From Rhodopseudomonas palustris (GTDB taxonomy: Bacteria; Pseudomonadota; Alphaproteobacteria; Rhizobiales; Xanthobacteraceae), in NCBI RefSeq assembly GCF_007005445.1, contig NZ_CP041387.1, positions 1,612,001 to 1,676,000 on the forward strand: a stretch of 64,000 nucleotides of DNA, read 5' to 3'. A model generated the notes under the pieces. The model saw only the letters and a list, made by a program, of their open reading frames with translations, had not been told where the DNA came from and made no database searches. Below, piece after piece: positions 1 to 9,719 of the stretch. The position numbers were made by a program, and so were the translations under genes. Numbering within the stretch: the first letter of the stretch is position 1; every line of letters begins with the position of its first letter.

Positions 1-5
1 GAGTC

Positions 6-2138
6 ATGCGAATTCGAGCGGCGACAAGTCGGCATCCGCGATCGATGGCAGGCCAATTGGCCGAGGCGCTTGGCGCACGCAGTATCGGCACGTTGTCGAT
101 CCTGTCCGCGATCGCCACCGCGCCGGCGTTCGGGCAGACGGCTGCGTCGTCGGGGGCGGGCGGCGGAATCCCGCTCGACGCGATCGTGATCACCGGCGAA
201 AAGGTCGAGCGCGACCAGAAGAGCACCGCCTCGTCGGTTTCGGTGATCACCCAGAAACAAATCGAAACAGAGAAGACCGGCGACGCCTCGGTGTCCGAAG
301 TGATCAACGGCGTTCCGAACGTGGTCTACACCGATACGGTGAGCGCGCCGGTGATCCGAGGGCAGGACACGCAGGGGCCGCTGACCGGCCAATACTCGTT
401 CTGGGGCGGCACCGTGCCGCGCGCCACGATCAACCTCGACGGCCACTATCTCAGCTACAGCGAGTACTATTTCGGCGCCACCTCCGCCTGGGACGTCAAG
501 AACATCGAAGTGTTCCGCGGCCCGCAAACCACGTCGCAGGGGGCGAATGCCATCGCCGGCGCGATCATCGTCAACACCAAGGATCCGACCTTCAAGCCCG
601 AAGGCGCCTATCAGGCCGAGATCGGCAGCTACAACTCCCGGCGGACCTCGGTGGCGGTGTCGGGACCGCTGGTGAAGGACGAACTGGCGGCGCGGCTCGC
701 GATCGACTATTCGGGCCGCGACACCTTCATCGACTACGTCAGCCCGAACTTCCAGCGGGGACTGACCGACCAGGATTTCCGGTCGCTCGACGCGCGTTTC
801 AAGCTGTTGTGGCTGCCTCAGGCGATCCCCGGCCTCGAGGCAAAGCTGTCCTACGCGCATAATTCCAGCAATCGGCCGGGCCAGGAGGCGGCGTCGGCGC
901 CCTACGAGAAGCTGCAGCACGTCACCACGACGATGCCGACCTGGAACCAGGTCAACGACACCGGCATCTTCGATCTGAAGCACGATTTCTACAACGGGTT
1001 CAAGCTGTTCAACCAGATGCAGTACACTGGCTCGTCGGTCCATCGGGTCGCGCCGGTGGCCTCGAACGGCAATGCCGATATCGAGCGCAAGAACGTCTCC
1101 AACGAAACCCGGGTCACGTTCGGCGACCAGGGGGCGGAGCTCAGCGGACTTGCCGGCGTCTACTACGGCTACACCAAGGCCGACGAGATTCTGTATCTGA
1201 GCGGCGTTTCGACGTTCGACGACCGCAAGACCAATCTCGGCGTGTTCGGCGAACTGACCTACAGGCCCACCGACCGCTGGACGGTGACCGGCGGGCTGCG
1301 CTCCCAGCACGACCATATCCAGCGCGCCGGAGTGTCGGTCTATGCGCCGCAGCGGATCGATTACGACAACACCTTCACGGCGCTGCTGCCGAAGCTGTCG
1401 GTGGCCTATGCGCTCACGCCGGAACTGAGCGTGGGCGCGCTCGTCAGCCGTGGCTACAATCCCGGCGGTGTGTCGCTCAACCTCAACTCCCGGCAATGGA
1501 CCACCTTCAAGGAGGAGTCGCTCTGGAACTACGAGTTGTTCACCCGCGCGAATCTGCTGAACGACAGGCTCACGGTGAACGGCAATCTGTTCTACATGGA
1601 CTTCAAGAATGCGCAGTACAACATCCCGGTGGTGATCTCGACCGGGATCGCCCAGACCTACGTCATCAACGCCGAAAAGGCCCATGCCTACGGCCTGGAG
1701 ATCGCCGTCGACTATCGGATGATCGACTGTCTGACGCTGCGGGCGGGCGCTGGCGTGTTGCGCACCAAGATCGACGAGATCTCGAGCAACGTCAGCTACG
1801 AAGGCAACGAGTTCGCGCGATCGCCGGGCTATATGCTGAGTTTCGGCGCGAGCTGGGATGCGACCGACAAGCTCAACGTTTCGGGGCAGGTCCGTCACCT
1901 CGACAAATACTATTCGGATGTCGCCAACACGGTCAAATACGCCATCGATCCGTACACCGTGGCCGATCTCCGCGTCAGCTACAAGCTCTACGAAATGGCG
2001 GAGGTCTACGGCTATGTGAAGAACATCTTCGACGAGCGCGCCGCGACCTACATGCAGGAGAATCGTGGCATCGGCGGCATCGAGGCGAGCATGACGGAGC
2101 CGAGGATGTTCGGCATCGGCATGCGCGGAAGCTTCTGA
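6..2138 (+). CDS. TonB-dependent outer-membrane receptor
   Basis: This encodes a 710-residue outer-membrane receptor that would import a ferric siderophore or similar ligand using TonB energy. An N-terminal signal-like stretch ends near AFGQ (about residue 44). It is followed by a TonB-box-like segment (DAIVITG, about 57-63), a plug domain (about 65-180, with the typical EVFRGPQ motif) and a beta-barrel that runs to the C-terminus and ends in Phe (RGSF), as outer-membrane barrels usually do. The start at position 6 lies so close to the window edge that upstream signals and a possible longer start cannot be judged. The next genes encode a second receptor, an esterase and an ABC importer, so a siderophore substrate is inferred from context. 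The ligand itself cannot be read from the sequence. Confidence 0.85.
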   Translation: MRIRAATSRHPRSMAGQLAEALGARSIGTLSILSAIATAPAFGQTAASSGAGGGIPLDAIVITGEKVERDQKSTASSVSVITQKQIETEKTGDASVSEVINGVPNVVYTDTVSAPVIRGQDTQGPLTGQYSFWGGTVPRATINLDGHYLSYSEYYFGATSAWDVKNIEVFRGPQTTSQGANAIAGAIIVNTKDPTFKPEGAYQAEIGSYNSRRTSVAVSGPLVKDELAARLAIDYSGRDTFIDYVSPNFQRGLTDQDFRSLDARFKLLWLPQAIPGLEAKLSYAHNSSNRPGQEAASAPYEKLQHVTTTMPTWNQVNDTGIFDLKHDFYNGFKLFNQMQYTGSSVHRVAPVASNGNADIERKNVSNETRVTFGDQGAELSGLAGVYYGYTKADEILYLSGVSTFDDRKTNLGVFGELTYRPTDRWTVTGGLRSQHDHIQRAGVSVYAPQRIDYDNTFTALLPKLSVAYALTPELSVGALVSRGYNPGGVSLNLNSRQWTTFKEESLWNYELFTRANLLNDRLTVNGNLFYMDFKNAQYNIPVVISTGIAQTYVINAEKAHAYGLEIAVDYRMIDCLTLRAGAGVLRTKIDEISSNVSYEGNEFARSPGYMLSFGASWDATDKLNVSGQVRHLDKYYSDVANTVKYAIDPYTVADLRVSYKLYEMAEVYGYVKNIFDERAATYMQENRGIGGIEASMTEPRMFGIGMRGSF

Positions 2139-2329
2139 GCGCGGCTGATGGCGAGGGCTCGATGCCGGCGGCTCGACCAGATTGCAGGCGCGGCTCGTGC
2201 GGATTGGAACGATTCCACGTTCCGGCAGAGAAAAATCGCCGCCGCGCAAAACTCGGGCTATGGCTGCGCTGCAGCACCTGCCGTAACTGATCCCGCTCAT
2301 CAGCTTCATCAGCAAGTGGGGATCGAGTG

Positions 2330-4711
2330 ATGCAGGAGCGGGGCGTGACGGCGCGGGGATGGCTGGCCGCCGTCGGTGGATTAGCGGTGACGTTGGCGGT
2401 GCCGGCAAACGGCCATGCCCAGACGGCAGCTCCGTCGGCGTCGGGGTCGTCGTTGCCCGCGGTGGTTGTCGATGCGCCGAGCCGCGCTCGTCCGGCGGCC
2501 CGGCCGCAACCCGCGCGCAACGCCAATCGTGCCGCGGTTCGGCCCCAGCGTGGCCGCACCACGACGGCCGTGCCGCCCGCCGCGGCGGCCGCTACCAGCG
2601 CGGTGGAGACCGCGACCGGTCCGGTCGCCGGCTACGTCGCCGGCCGCAGCGCCACCGGCACCAAGACCGATGCGTCGCTGATCGAAACGCCGGCGTCGGT
2701 GTCGGTTGTGACGCGCGATCAGATCAGCGATCAGGGCGCCCAGAGCGTATCGCAGGCGTTGCGCTACACCGCCGGCACCTTCGTCGATCTGCGCCCCGCA
2801 AGCCGCTACGACATCGTGCCGGTCCGCGGCTTCGGCAATAATAACGGCGTGCTGCAGAACTTCGTCGGCTTCCAGGACGGGCTGAAACTGCAGCGCGGCA
2901 TCTCGTTCGCGGTGCCGACGGTGGACTCCTACGGCCTCGAACGCATCGAGGTGCTGCGCGGGCCGGCGTCGATCCTGTACGGCCAGTCGAGCCTCGGCGG
3001 TCTCGTCAACCTCGTCAGCAAGAAGCCGACCGAGAAGGCGTTCGGTGAGATCGAGCTCAGCGGCGGATCTTGGGATCGCAAGCAGGCGGCGTTCGATTTC
3101 GGCGGGCCGGCCGATGCCGAGGGCAAGTGGCTGTACCGAATGACCGGGCTGGTGCGCGACTCCGGCACCCAGGTCGACGATACCAAGGACCAGCGCTACA
3201 TGATCGCGCCGGCACTGACCTATCGGCCGAGCCTCAACACCTCGCTGACGGTGCTGGCGAACTACACCTACGATCCGAATAGCTGGTACAGCGTGTTCCT
3301 GCCGCAGCGCGGCACGGTCGAATCCAACCCGTTCGGTCAGATCCCGACCAGCTTCAACGCCGGCGATCCGACCTATGAAGTGTTCAGCCGCAAACAGGCG
3401 TCGGTCGGCTATCAGTTCGAACACCGCTTCAACAATGCGTTCGCGGTTCGGCAGAACGTTCGCTACATGAACCTCGCCACCGACTTTCAGGGCGTGTCGG
3501 TCAGCGGTTTCGGTGCCAACCTGCACACCCTGACCCGATCGAAATCCAAGGTGGTCGAGCAGGTCGACTCCTTCGCGATCGACAACCAGGCCGAAGCCAA
3601 GTTCCTGACCGGCGCCTTCAGTCACACCGTGCTGTTCGGTCTCGACTATCAGTATGCCGATGCCTCGCGGCTCCTCGGTTCGTCCACGGCGGTCCCGACC
3701 ATCGACTTCCTCAATCCGGTGTACGGCACGGTCATCGGAACGCCGGCGTTCCAGATCGACGCATCGCAGGTCAACACCCAGTTCGGCGTCTATCTGCAGG
3801 ACCAGATCAAATTCGACCGGTTGGTGCTGATGGTGAGCGGACGCCACGATCGCGCCGGCTACGACTATCGGCAGACGACGCTGGCCACCAATGCCCGCAC
3901 TTTGGCGTCGCAATCCGACGACGCCTGGACCTATCGGGTCGGCGCGCTGTATCATTTCGACAGCGGCTTTGCGCCGTATGTCAGCTACTCGACCTCGTTC
4001 GAGCCCGTGACCGGCACGGTGTTGAGCTATGACAAGACTGCGTTCAAGCCGACCACCGGAGAGCAGATCGAGGGGGGCCTGAAGTACGAGCTGCCGGGCC
4101 GATTGCTGGCGACGGTTGCCGGTTACGAGTTGACCCAGCAGAACGTGCAGACGCCGGATCCGAATCCGACCCATCTCGGCTGCAGCGGCGTTGCCACCGC
4201 GCGCTGTAGCGTCCAGACCGGCGAGGTCCGCACCCGCGGTGTCGAGGTCGAGGTGAAGGGCAGCCTCGCGTTCGGCCTCGATCTGATCGGCTCCTACACC
4301 TACCAGGACATGAAGATCACCGCGACCAACACCGCCGCCGAACTCGGCAAGCGACCGGTCCAGGTGCCGGAGCACATGGCGGCGCTGTGGGGCATGTATC
4401 ACCTCAAGCACGTGTCCTCGGGCGTGCTCGGCGGGCTGAGCCTCGGCGCCGGCGTGCGCTATGTCGGCGAAAGCTTCGGCAATTCGACCAACACCCTGGT
4501 GGTTCCGAGCTTCACCGTGGCCGACGCGGCGCTGCACTACGATCTCGGCTATCTGTCGCCGTCGATGAAGGGAACGCGGTTCTCGATTAACGCGACCAAC
4601 CTGTTCGACAAGGTCTATGTCGCGTCGTGCGGCGTCGGCACCAGCTTCGATGCCGGCTGCTACTACGGCCTGCGCCGCACGGTGCTGGCGACGCTGCGGT
4701 ATCGGTGGTGA
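2330..4711 (+). CDS. TonB-dependent siderophore receptor (FhuE/FpvA-like)
   Basis: This is a 793-residue TonB-dependent siderophore receptor. After a signal peptide ending near GHAQ there is an unusually long Ala/Pro/Arg-rich linker (about residues 35-105). The plug domain follows (LIETPASVSVVTRDQI, then the ERIEVLRGPASILYGQ motif typical of siderophore receptors), and then the beta-barrel, ending RYRW. Two cysteine pairs sit in predicted external loops or near the C-terminus (LGC...RC near residue 615, and SCG...GC near 770) and could form disulfides. Translation could start at GTG 2327 or ATG 2330; a GGGGA motif about 8 bases upstream favours the ATG. It lies 191 bases after the first receptor and only 9 bases before the esterase gene, so it is probably in one operon with it. 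Confidence 0.9.
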   Translation: MQERGVTARGWLAAVGGLAVTLAVPANGHAQTAAPSASGSSLPAVVVDAPSRARPAARPQPARNANRAAVRPQRGRTTTAVPPAAAAATSAVETATGPVAGYVAGRSATGTKTDASLIETPASVSVVTRDQISDQGAQSVSQALRYTAGTFVDLRPASRYDIVPVRGFGNNNGVLQNFVGFQDGLKLQRGISFAVPTVDSYGLERIEVLRGPASILYGQSSLGGLVNLVSKKPTEKAFGEIELSGGSWDRKQAAFDFGGPADAEGKWLYRMTGLVRDSGTQVDDTKDQRYMIAPALTYRPSLNTSLTVLANYTYDPNSWYSVFLPQRGTVESNPFGQIPTSFNAGDPTYEVFSRKQASVGYQFEHRFNNAFAVRQNVRYMNLATDFQGVSVSGFGANLHTLTRSKSKVVEQVDSFAIDNQAEAKFLTGAFSHTVLFGLDYQYADASRLLGSSTAVPTIDFLNPVYGTVIGTPAFQIDASQVNTQFGVYLQDQIKFDRLVLMVSGRHDRAGYDYRQTTLATNARTLASQSDDAWTYRVGALYHFDSGFAPYVSYSTSFEPVTGTVLSYDKTAFKPTTGEQIEGGLKYELPGRLLATVAGYELTQQNVQTPDPNPTHLGCSGVATARCSVQTGEVRTRGVEVEVKGSLAFGLDLIGSYTYQDMKITATNTAAELGKRPVQVPEHMAALWGMYHLKHVSSGVLGGLSLGAGVRYVGESFGNSTNTLVVPSFTVADAALHYDLGYLSPSMKGTRFSINATNLFDKVYVASCGVGTSFDAGCYYGLRRTVLATLRYRW

Positions 4712-4720
4712 CAGCTCGGC

Positions 4721-5656
4721 ATGAATGCGATCGGACAGACATCGAGCGTGCGTGCCGTGCCGGAGGAGAATGATCGTCCGCCTGTCGGGCCTGGTTATGT
4801 CGTGCCCGGCAGCGAGCGGATCCGGATCGTCTCCGCCCAGGGACGGCCTTATGATCTGATGATCGCGGCGCCGGTCGCGCCGCCTGCCGATTCTGCCGGC
4901 TATCCCGTGCTGTATCTGCTCGACGGCAATGCGGTGTTCGGCACTGCCGCCGAGATCGTCGGAATGCGCTCGCGCAAACCGGAGTCGACCGGGATCGTTC
5001 CGGCGGTTGTCGTTGCGATCGGCTATCCCGGTGATCAGCCGTTCGATCTCGAACGGCGCGCGGCCGACTATACGCCGCCGGTGACTGCGACCGAGCTGCC
5101 GCCGCGACCGGACAGGTCGCGCTGGGGGACGGTCGGCGGCGCCGACACGTTTCTCGGCTTCCTGCTCGATGTGGTGCGGCCGTTGATCGCGCGGAAATTT
5201 CCGGTCGACCTGCAGCGGCAGGCACTGTTCGGTCATTCGTTCGGCGGGCTGTTCGCGCTGCACGCATTGTTCACCCGCCCGGACGCGTTCAGCCGCATCA
5301 TCGCCGCCAGCCCGTCGATCTGGTGGCATCGCTACGTCGCTGACGACTACGTCGCGGCGTTCGCGGAGCGAGTCCGGACCATGGGTGTCGACGCCAAGGT
5401 GCTGGTCACGATCGGCGAGCTCGAACAGCGGCTGACGGTCGCCGAAGCGAGTGCTGCGGAGTCGGCGACGCGCGCGGCGTGGAAGCAGCGCAACCGGATG
5501 GTCGACAACGCGCGCGAACTATCCGAGTGGCTGGCCGCGTTGCCGGGGCGGGGGCCCGAAGTTTGCTTTGCGATGTTCGCCGGCGAGGACCACGGCTCGG
5601 TGGTGCCCGCCGCGCTGAGCCGCGCGGTCGGCTTCGCGCTGGCGCGACGGCCGTGA
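4721..5656 (+). CDS. Alpha/beta-hydrolase esterase (IroE/Fes-like)
   Basis: This is a 311-residue alpha/beta-hydrolase of the putative esterase family (PF00756 type) that includes the siderophore esterases Fes, IroD and IroE. The nucleophile elbow GHSFGG places the catalytic Ser at residue 173, and a candidate catalytic His lies in the EDHGS motif near the C-terminus. A YLLDGN motif near residue 66 is typical of the family. No clear signal peptide is visible, so it is probably cytoplasmic. Lying directly between a siderophore receptor and an ABC importer, it plausibly hydrolyses the imported ferric siderophore to release iron. The family also contains general carboxylesterases, so the substrate is an inference. 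Confidence 0.8.
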   Translation: MNAIGQTSSVRAVPEENDRPPVGPGYVVPGSERIRIVSAQGRPYDLMIAAPVAPPADSAGYPVLYLLDGNAVFGTAAEIVGMRSRKPESTGIVPAVVVAIGYPGDQPFDLERRAADYTPPVTATELPPRPDRSRWGTVGGADTFLGFLLDVVRPLIARKFPVDLQRQALFGHSFGGLFALHALFTRPDAFSRIIAASPSIWWHRYVADDYVAAFAERVRTMGVDAKVLVTIGELEQRLTVAEASAAESATRAAWKQRNRMVDNARELSEWLAALPGRGPEVCFAMFAGEDHGSVVPAALSRAVGFALARRP

Positions 5657-5685
5657 CGCGCGGCCGCACAACGAGGGAAGACACC

Positions 5686-6852
5686 ATGAAACCAAGCTCG
5701 TTGATCGGCGCGCTGATCGCCTGGCTGTTCGTCGCGGCCGCAGCACCGGCCGCGGCGGCGACGATCACCGTGCACGACATCGCCGGGCGCGACGTGACGC
5801 TGGAGGCGCCGGTCAAGCGCATCCTGCTCGGCGAAGGCCGGCAGCTCGTCGCGCTGGCGCTGCTGCATCCGCATCCGGCGTCGCTGCTGGTGGCGTGGTC
5901 GGCCGACATGCGGCGGCAGGACGAGCGGCTGTACGATCTTTATCGCGCGAAATTTCCATTGCTCGATCGGGTGCCGTTCGTGAGCCGCGGCAGCCCGGAC
6001 ACGTTCTCGGTCGAGCAGGCGCTGGCCGCAGCGCCGGACGTGGCGATCCTGAGCGGCGGCTACGGCCCGTCGCGGCGCTCGGACGACGTCGTCCACAAGC
6101 TGGAGGCGGCCGGCATTCCCGTGGTGTTCATCGACTTCGTCGAAGACCCGCTGACCAACACCGTGCCGAGCATGCGCATCCTCGGCCGCCTGCTCGGCCA
6201 GGAGGCGCGCGCCGAACAGTTCATCGCGTTCTATCAGTCGCACATGGACCGCATCACCACGCGGCTGGCGGCGGCCAGGCCGGCGCTGCCGAACGTGCTG
6301 ATGCACGCGCATGCCGGTCACATGGAGTGCTGCAATTCGCCGGGCCGGGTCACGATCGGCGCATTCATCGACATCGCCGGCGGCCACAACATCGCGGTCG
6401 ACGTGCTGAAGCAGCCGGCCGGCCGGCCCAGCCTCGACGAGACGATGGCGCGCGGTCAGCTCAGCCTCGAATATGTCATGGCACGCGATCCCGACATCTA
6501 TGTCGGCACCGGCGGGATGCATCTGCAGGCGCTCGGCGGGCTGGTGCTGGGCCCCGGCGTCGATCCCGCCATCTCGCGCGAAGACCTCGCCAAGGTGGTG
6601 AGCAAACCCGGCCTCGACGGCCTGCGCGCGGTGCGCACCGGCCGCGTGCACGGCATCTGGCATCTGTTCAACAACGTGCCCTTCAACTTCCTGGCGGTCG
6701 AGGTGATGGCCAAGTGGTTCCACCCCGAGCTGTTCAAGGACGTCGACCCGGACGAAAGCCTGCGTGAGCTTAACAGCCGCTTTCTGCCGGTGCCGCTGGT
6801 CGGCACGTTCTGGATCAGTCTCGACCAGAAACCAACGGAGCGCGGCCGATGA
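5686..6852 (+). CDS. Periplasmic iron-siderophore ABC transporter substrate-binding protein
   Basis: This is a 388-residue FecB/FepB/BtuF-type periplasmic binding protein. It has a Sec signal peptide (LIAWLFVAAAAPAAAA) without a lipobox, so a soluble periplasmic protein is expected. The two-lobed fold is suggested by the N-lobe (DIAGRDVTLEAPVKRILL) and the repeated helical and strand segments. An unusual HAHAGHMECC segment in the middle could touch metal or ligand. The ATG at 5686 was chosen because it follows a GAGGGA ribosome site and begins the signal peptide; longer in-frame starts would remove the signal. Its stop overlaps the permease start (ATGA), which shows tight translational coupling with the transporter. 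Confidence 0.88.
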   Translation: MKPSSLIGALIAWLFVAAAAPAAAATITVHDIAGRDVTLEAPVKRILLGEGRQLVALALLHPHPASLLVAWSADMRRQDERLYDLYRAKFPLLDRVPFVSRGSPDTFSVEQALAAAPDVAILSGGYGPSRRSDDVVHKLEAAGIPVVFIDFVEDPLTNTVPSMRILGRLLGQEARAEQFIAFYQSHMDRITTRLAAARPALPNVLMHAHAGHMECCNSPGRVTIGAFIDIAGGHNIAVDVLKQPAGRPSLDETMARGQLSLEYVMARDPDIYVGTGGMHLQALGGLVLGPGVDPAISREDLAKVVSKPGLDGLRAVRTGRVHGIWHLFNNVPFNFLAVEVMAKWFHPELFKDVDPDESLRELNSRFLPVPLVGTFWISLDQKPTERGR

Positions 6853-7907
6853 GTGATCTCACCGCACCGGCGCAATCGATCGTCGCCGGGCACCTGCGGC
6901 GCACGCGCCGCCGCGCCGCCGTCGTGGTGCTGCTGGGGATCGCCGCGATCGCGGCGCTGCAACTCGATTTCGGCACCGGTCCGTCGTCGCTGACGACCGC
7001 GGAGCTGCTACGCGGTCTGTTCGATCCATCGAGCCTCGGCCGATCCTCGGCGGTCATTCTCTGGGAAATCCGTCTGCCGCAGGCGCTGATGGCGGCGCTG
7101 GTCGGCGCGGCGCTGGCGGTGGCCGGCGCCGAGTTGCAGACCGTGCTGGCCAATCCGCTGGCGAGCCCGTTCACGCTCGGCATGTCGTCGGCCGCGACCT
7201 TCGGTGCCGCGCTCGCAATCGTGCTCGGCATCGGCATTCCGGGCGTGCCGCGGATCGGGATCATCTCGACCAATGCGTTCGTGTTCGCGTTCGGGTCGGC
7301 GCTGCTGATCCAGGTGCTCGGCCGGCTGCGCGGCACCGACGGCCAGACTCAGGTGCTGTTCGGCATCGCGCTGTTCTTCACCTTCAACGCGCTGGTCGCG
7401 ATCATGCAGTTCATCGCCACCGAACAGGCGCTGCAGCAATTGGTGTTCTGGACGATGGGGAGCGTCACCCGCGCCAACATGCAGAGCGTTGCGGTGCTCG
7501 GCGTGGTGGTTGTGCTGACGTTTCCGTTGGCGATGGCGTCGTCGTGGCAGCTCACCGCGCTGCGGCTGGGGCAGGATCGCGCCTCCAGCTTCGGCGTCAA
7601 CGTCCGGCGGCTGAAGCTGTTCGCGCTGCTGCGCATCTCCATCCTGACCGGTGCCGCAGTGGCGTTCGTCGGCACCATCGCGTTCATCGGCCTGGTCGGG
7701 CCGCATATCGCCCGGCTGCTGGTCGGCGAGGATCATCGCTTCTTTCTTCCCGCCAGCGCCTGCGCCGGCGCGTTGGTGCTGTCGCTGGCGTCGTGTGCCA
7801 GCAAGCTGATCATTCCCGGCATCGTGCTGCCGATCGGGCTCGTCACCTCGCTGATCGGCGTGCCGTTCTTCCTGGCGCTGATCCTGATCCGGCGGGGGCG
7901 CGAATGA
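6849..7907 (+). CDS. FecCD-family ABC transporter permease
   Basis: This is a 352-residue inner-membrane permease of the FecCD/BtuC family with about nine to ten hydrophobic helices. Family signatures include EIRLPQALMAALVGAALAVAG in the first third, with ANPLASP just after it, and FVGTIAFIGLVGPHIAR in the C-terminal half, which is the loop that contacts the ATPase. Its start overlaps the binding-protein stop and its own stop overlaps the ATPase start by four bases. It would form the homodimeric channel of the siderophore importer. Confidence 0.92.
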   Translation: MSDLTAPAQSIVAGHLRRTRRRAAVVVLLGIAAIAALQLDFGTGPSSLTTAELLRGLFDPSSLGRSSAVILWEIRLPQALMAALVGAALAVAGAELQTVLANPLASPFTLGMSSAATFGAALAIVLGIGIPGVPRIGIISTNAFVFAFGSALLIQVLGRLRGTDGQTQVLFGIALFFTFNALVAIMQFIATEQALQQLVFWTMGSVTRANMQSVAVLGVVVVLTFPLAMASSWQLTALRLGQDRASSFGVNVRRLKLFALLRISILTGAAVAFVGTIAFIGLVGPHIARLLVGEDHRFFLPASACAGALVLSLASCASKLIIPGIVLPIGLVTSLIGVPFFLALILIRRGRE

Positions 7908-8731
7908 CCGGGCCCGAACTGCTGATCAAGGGACTATCCACCGGCTATCCGCGCCGCCCGGTGATCCGCGACCTGACGCTGCCGCCGTTGCCGACCGGCA
8001 AGCTGATCGCCTTCGTCGGTCCGAACGCCGCCGGCAAATCCACGCTGCTGATGGCGCTCGCCGGCCTGCTGCCGTCGACCGGAACGATTACGCTCGGCGA
8101 TCACGAGCTGTCGGGGCTGTCGGCCCGCGAGCGCGCCAAGGTGATGGCGTTCACGCCGCAGACGCTGCCGCAGGGCGTGGCGTTGACGGTGATCGAGTCG
8201 CTGATCGTGGCGCTGCGCGCATCGGCGACGGCGGAGCCGCATCTGCCGGGCGGGTCCGCGGCGCATCGCGCCGCCGTGGCGCTGGACCGTCTCGGCATTT
8301 CCGACCTCGGGCTCGAGCAGCTCGATCGGTTGTCGGGCGGCCAGCGCCAAATGGTGAGCCTGGCTCAGGCGCTGGTGCGCGACCCGAAGCTGTTGCTGCT
8401 CGACGAGCCGACCAGCGCGCTCGATCTGCGCCACCAGATCGTGGTGATGGACACGCTGCGCCGGCTCGCCGGTGAGGGTCATCTGGTGATCGTCGTGCTG
8501 CACGATCTCAATCTGGCGGTGCGCTGGGCCGACCACGTCGTCGTGTTCGACCATGGCGGCTGCGCGGCGGCGGGAACGCCGGTCGAGGCGCTGACCGCGG
8601 CGACGATCGCGGACGTCTACGGCGTGGTGGCGCGGATCGAGCCGGGCGAGCAGGGCCGCCCTCATATCATTATCGAAGGCGTATCGCCGGCGCATCGCGA
8701 TGCCGCCCACGTGCGTAACAGGAGTGTGTGA
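7904..8731 (+). CDS. Iron-siderophore ABC transporter ATP-binding protein
   Basis: This is a 275-residue ABC ATPase of the FecE/BtuD type. It has Walker A GPNAAGKST (residues 39-47), the signature LSGGQRQ, Walker B LLLLDEPTSALD and the H-loop VVLHDLN. The ATG at 7904 overlaps the permease stop (ATGA). Its own stop overlaps the GTG start candidate of the next gene, consistent with a single polycistronic message. It would power import through the preceding permease. Confidence 0.93.
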   Translation: MTGPELLIKGLSTGYPRRPVIRDLTLPPLPTGKLIAFVGPNAAGKSTLLMALAGLLPSTGTITLGDHELSGLSARERAKVMAFTPQTLPQGVALTVIESLIVALRASATAEPHLPGGSAAHRAAVALDRLGISDLGLEQLDRLSGGQRQMVSLAQALVRDPKLLLLDEPTSALDLRHQIVVMDTLRRLAGEGHLVIVVLHDLNLAVRWADHVVVFDHGGCAAAGTPVEALTAATIADVYGVVARIEPGEQGRPHIIIEGVSPAHRDAAHVRNRSV

Positions 8732-9627
8732 TCATGACGCTTATGGCTGAAACAACGATGGCGCCAAAGCGCTTCCGCGACGTCCGGGTGCTCCACGTCG
8801 TGCGCAATCGGCTGCTGACTCCGAACATGCGCCGGATCACGCTGGGCGGCGACGAACTCGACAACTACGGCGACGGACCGAACATCAAGCTGCTGGTGCC
8901 GCCGCCCGGCGTCACCGAGCCGGAATGGCCGCTGGCCGGCGAGGGCGGCAGGCCGATCTGGCCGGCGCCGGACAAATGCCCGGCGCTCCGTACCTACAGC
9001 CTGCGCCGCTACGATCCGGTGGCACGGGAGATCGACGTCGATTTCGTGATGCACGAGCACGGCGTTGCCTCGCGCTGGGCCGCCGGGGCCAGGCCCGGCG
9101 ATCTGCTCGGCGTCGGCCTGCCTGCGGGGCTCACCGTGGCGCCGGCCAAATGGTATCTGCTCGCCGGCGATCACACCGCGCTGCCGGCGATCGCCCGGAT
9201 CATGGAGAGCCTGCCGCCGACCGCGCGCGGCCGTGCCTTCATCGAAGTGCCGGGCCCGGCCGATGAGCAGCCGATCGACTGCCGCGCCGACATCGAACTC
9301 ACCTGGCTGCACCGCAACGGCACCGAGCCCGGCGATTCCAAGCTGATTCAGGACGCAGTGCTGGGCATGGATTGGCCGTCGCCGGAGGACGGCTTCGTCT
9401 GGATCGGCTGCGAATCTGCCACCGTGCGCCGGCTACGCGCCCATGCGCGCAAACAGCGCGGGTTCGGCCCGCGTCAGGTGCTGGCGATCGGTTACTGGCG
9501 GCGGGGCATGACCGAGCCGGCCTATGCCGACGCCTTCCGCAACGATCGCGACGACGAGTATTTCGCGATGCTGGACGAGCATCACCACCACGATCACGGA
9601 GGCGATGGTCATCATCATCACCGCTGA
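8728..9627 (+). CDS. Siderophore-interacting FAD-binding reductase with His-rich tail
   Basis: This is a siderophore-interacting protein (SIP/ViuB family) of about 299 residues. The N-terminal FAD-binding barrel contains RTYSLRRY, the conserved flavin-contact motif, and is followed by a NAD(P)-binding SIP domain (WIGCESATVRRLR, then the YWRRG motif near the C-terminus). Such enzymes reduce Fe(III) in the imported siderophore using NAD(P)H. The last 16 or so residues hold nine histidines (EHHHHDHGGDGHHHHR), an unusual metal-binding tail. Translation starts at GTG 8728, giving a 4-base overlap with the ATPase stop, or at ATG 8734. It is the last gene of the operon, and a hairpin follows about 70 bases downstream. 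Confidence 0.9.
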   Translation: MIMTLMAETTMAPKRFRDVRVLHVVRNRLLTPNMRRITLGGDELDNYGDGPNIKLLVPPPGVTEPEWPLAGEGGRPIWPAPDKCPALRTYSLRRYDPVAREIDVDFVMHEHGVASRWAAGARPGDLLGVGLPAGLTVAPAKWYLLAGDHTALPAIARIMESLPPTARGRAFIEVPGPADEQPIDCRADIELTWLHRNGTEPGDSKLIQDAVLGMDWPSPEDGFVWIGCESATVRRLRAHARKQRGFGPRQVLAIGYWRRGMTEPAYADAFRNDRDDEYFAMLDEHHHHDHGGDGHHHHR

Positions 9628-9695
9628 TCCTTCTTGCCGATCCTGCGAGGCGGATCATGCTGGCGACTTCTCCGAGAGTGGCAAAAGGCGACATC

Positions 9696-9719
9696 TTCCT
9701 CCCTCGTTCGAGGGAGGAA
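9696..9719 (+). terminator. Perfect 9-bp hairpin after the siderophore operon
   Basis: TTCCTCCCT and AGGGAGGAA form a perfect 9-bp stem around a 6-base loop. No clear T-tract follows on the + strand, so intrinsic termination is uncertain; it may instead be a 3'-end stabilising structure. It is the only clear structure in the 392-base gap between the siderophore operon and the first YeeE gene. I see no gene in the rest of that gap. Confidence 0.45.

Noticed and set aside
2381..5329. A 982-codon open frame on the - strand
   Set aside because: It is antisense to the TonB receptor and esterase, has a Arg/His/Gln-rich composition typical of high-GC shadow frames, and shows no domain.
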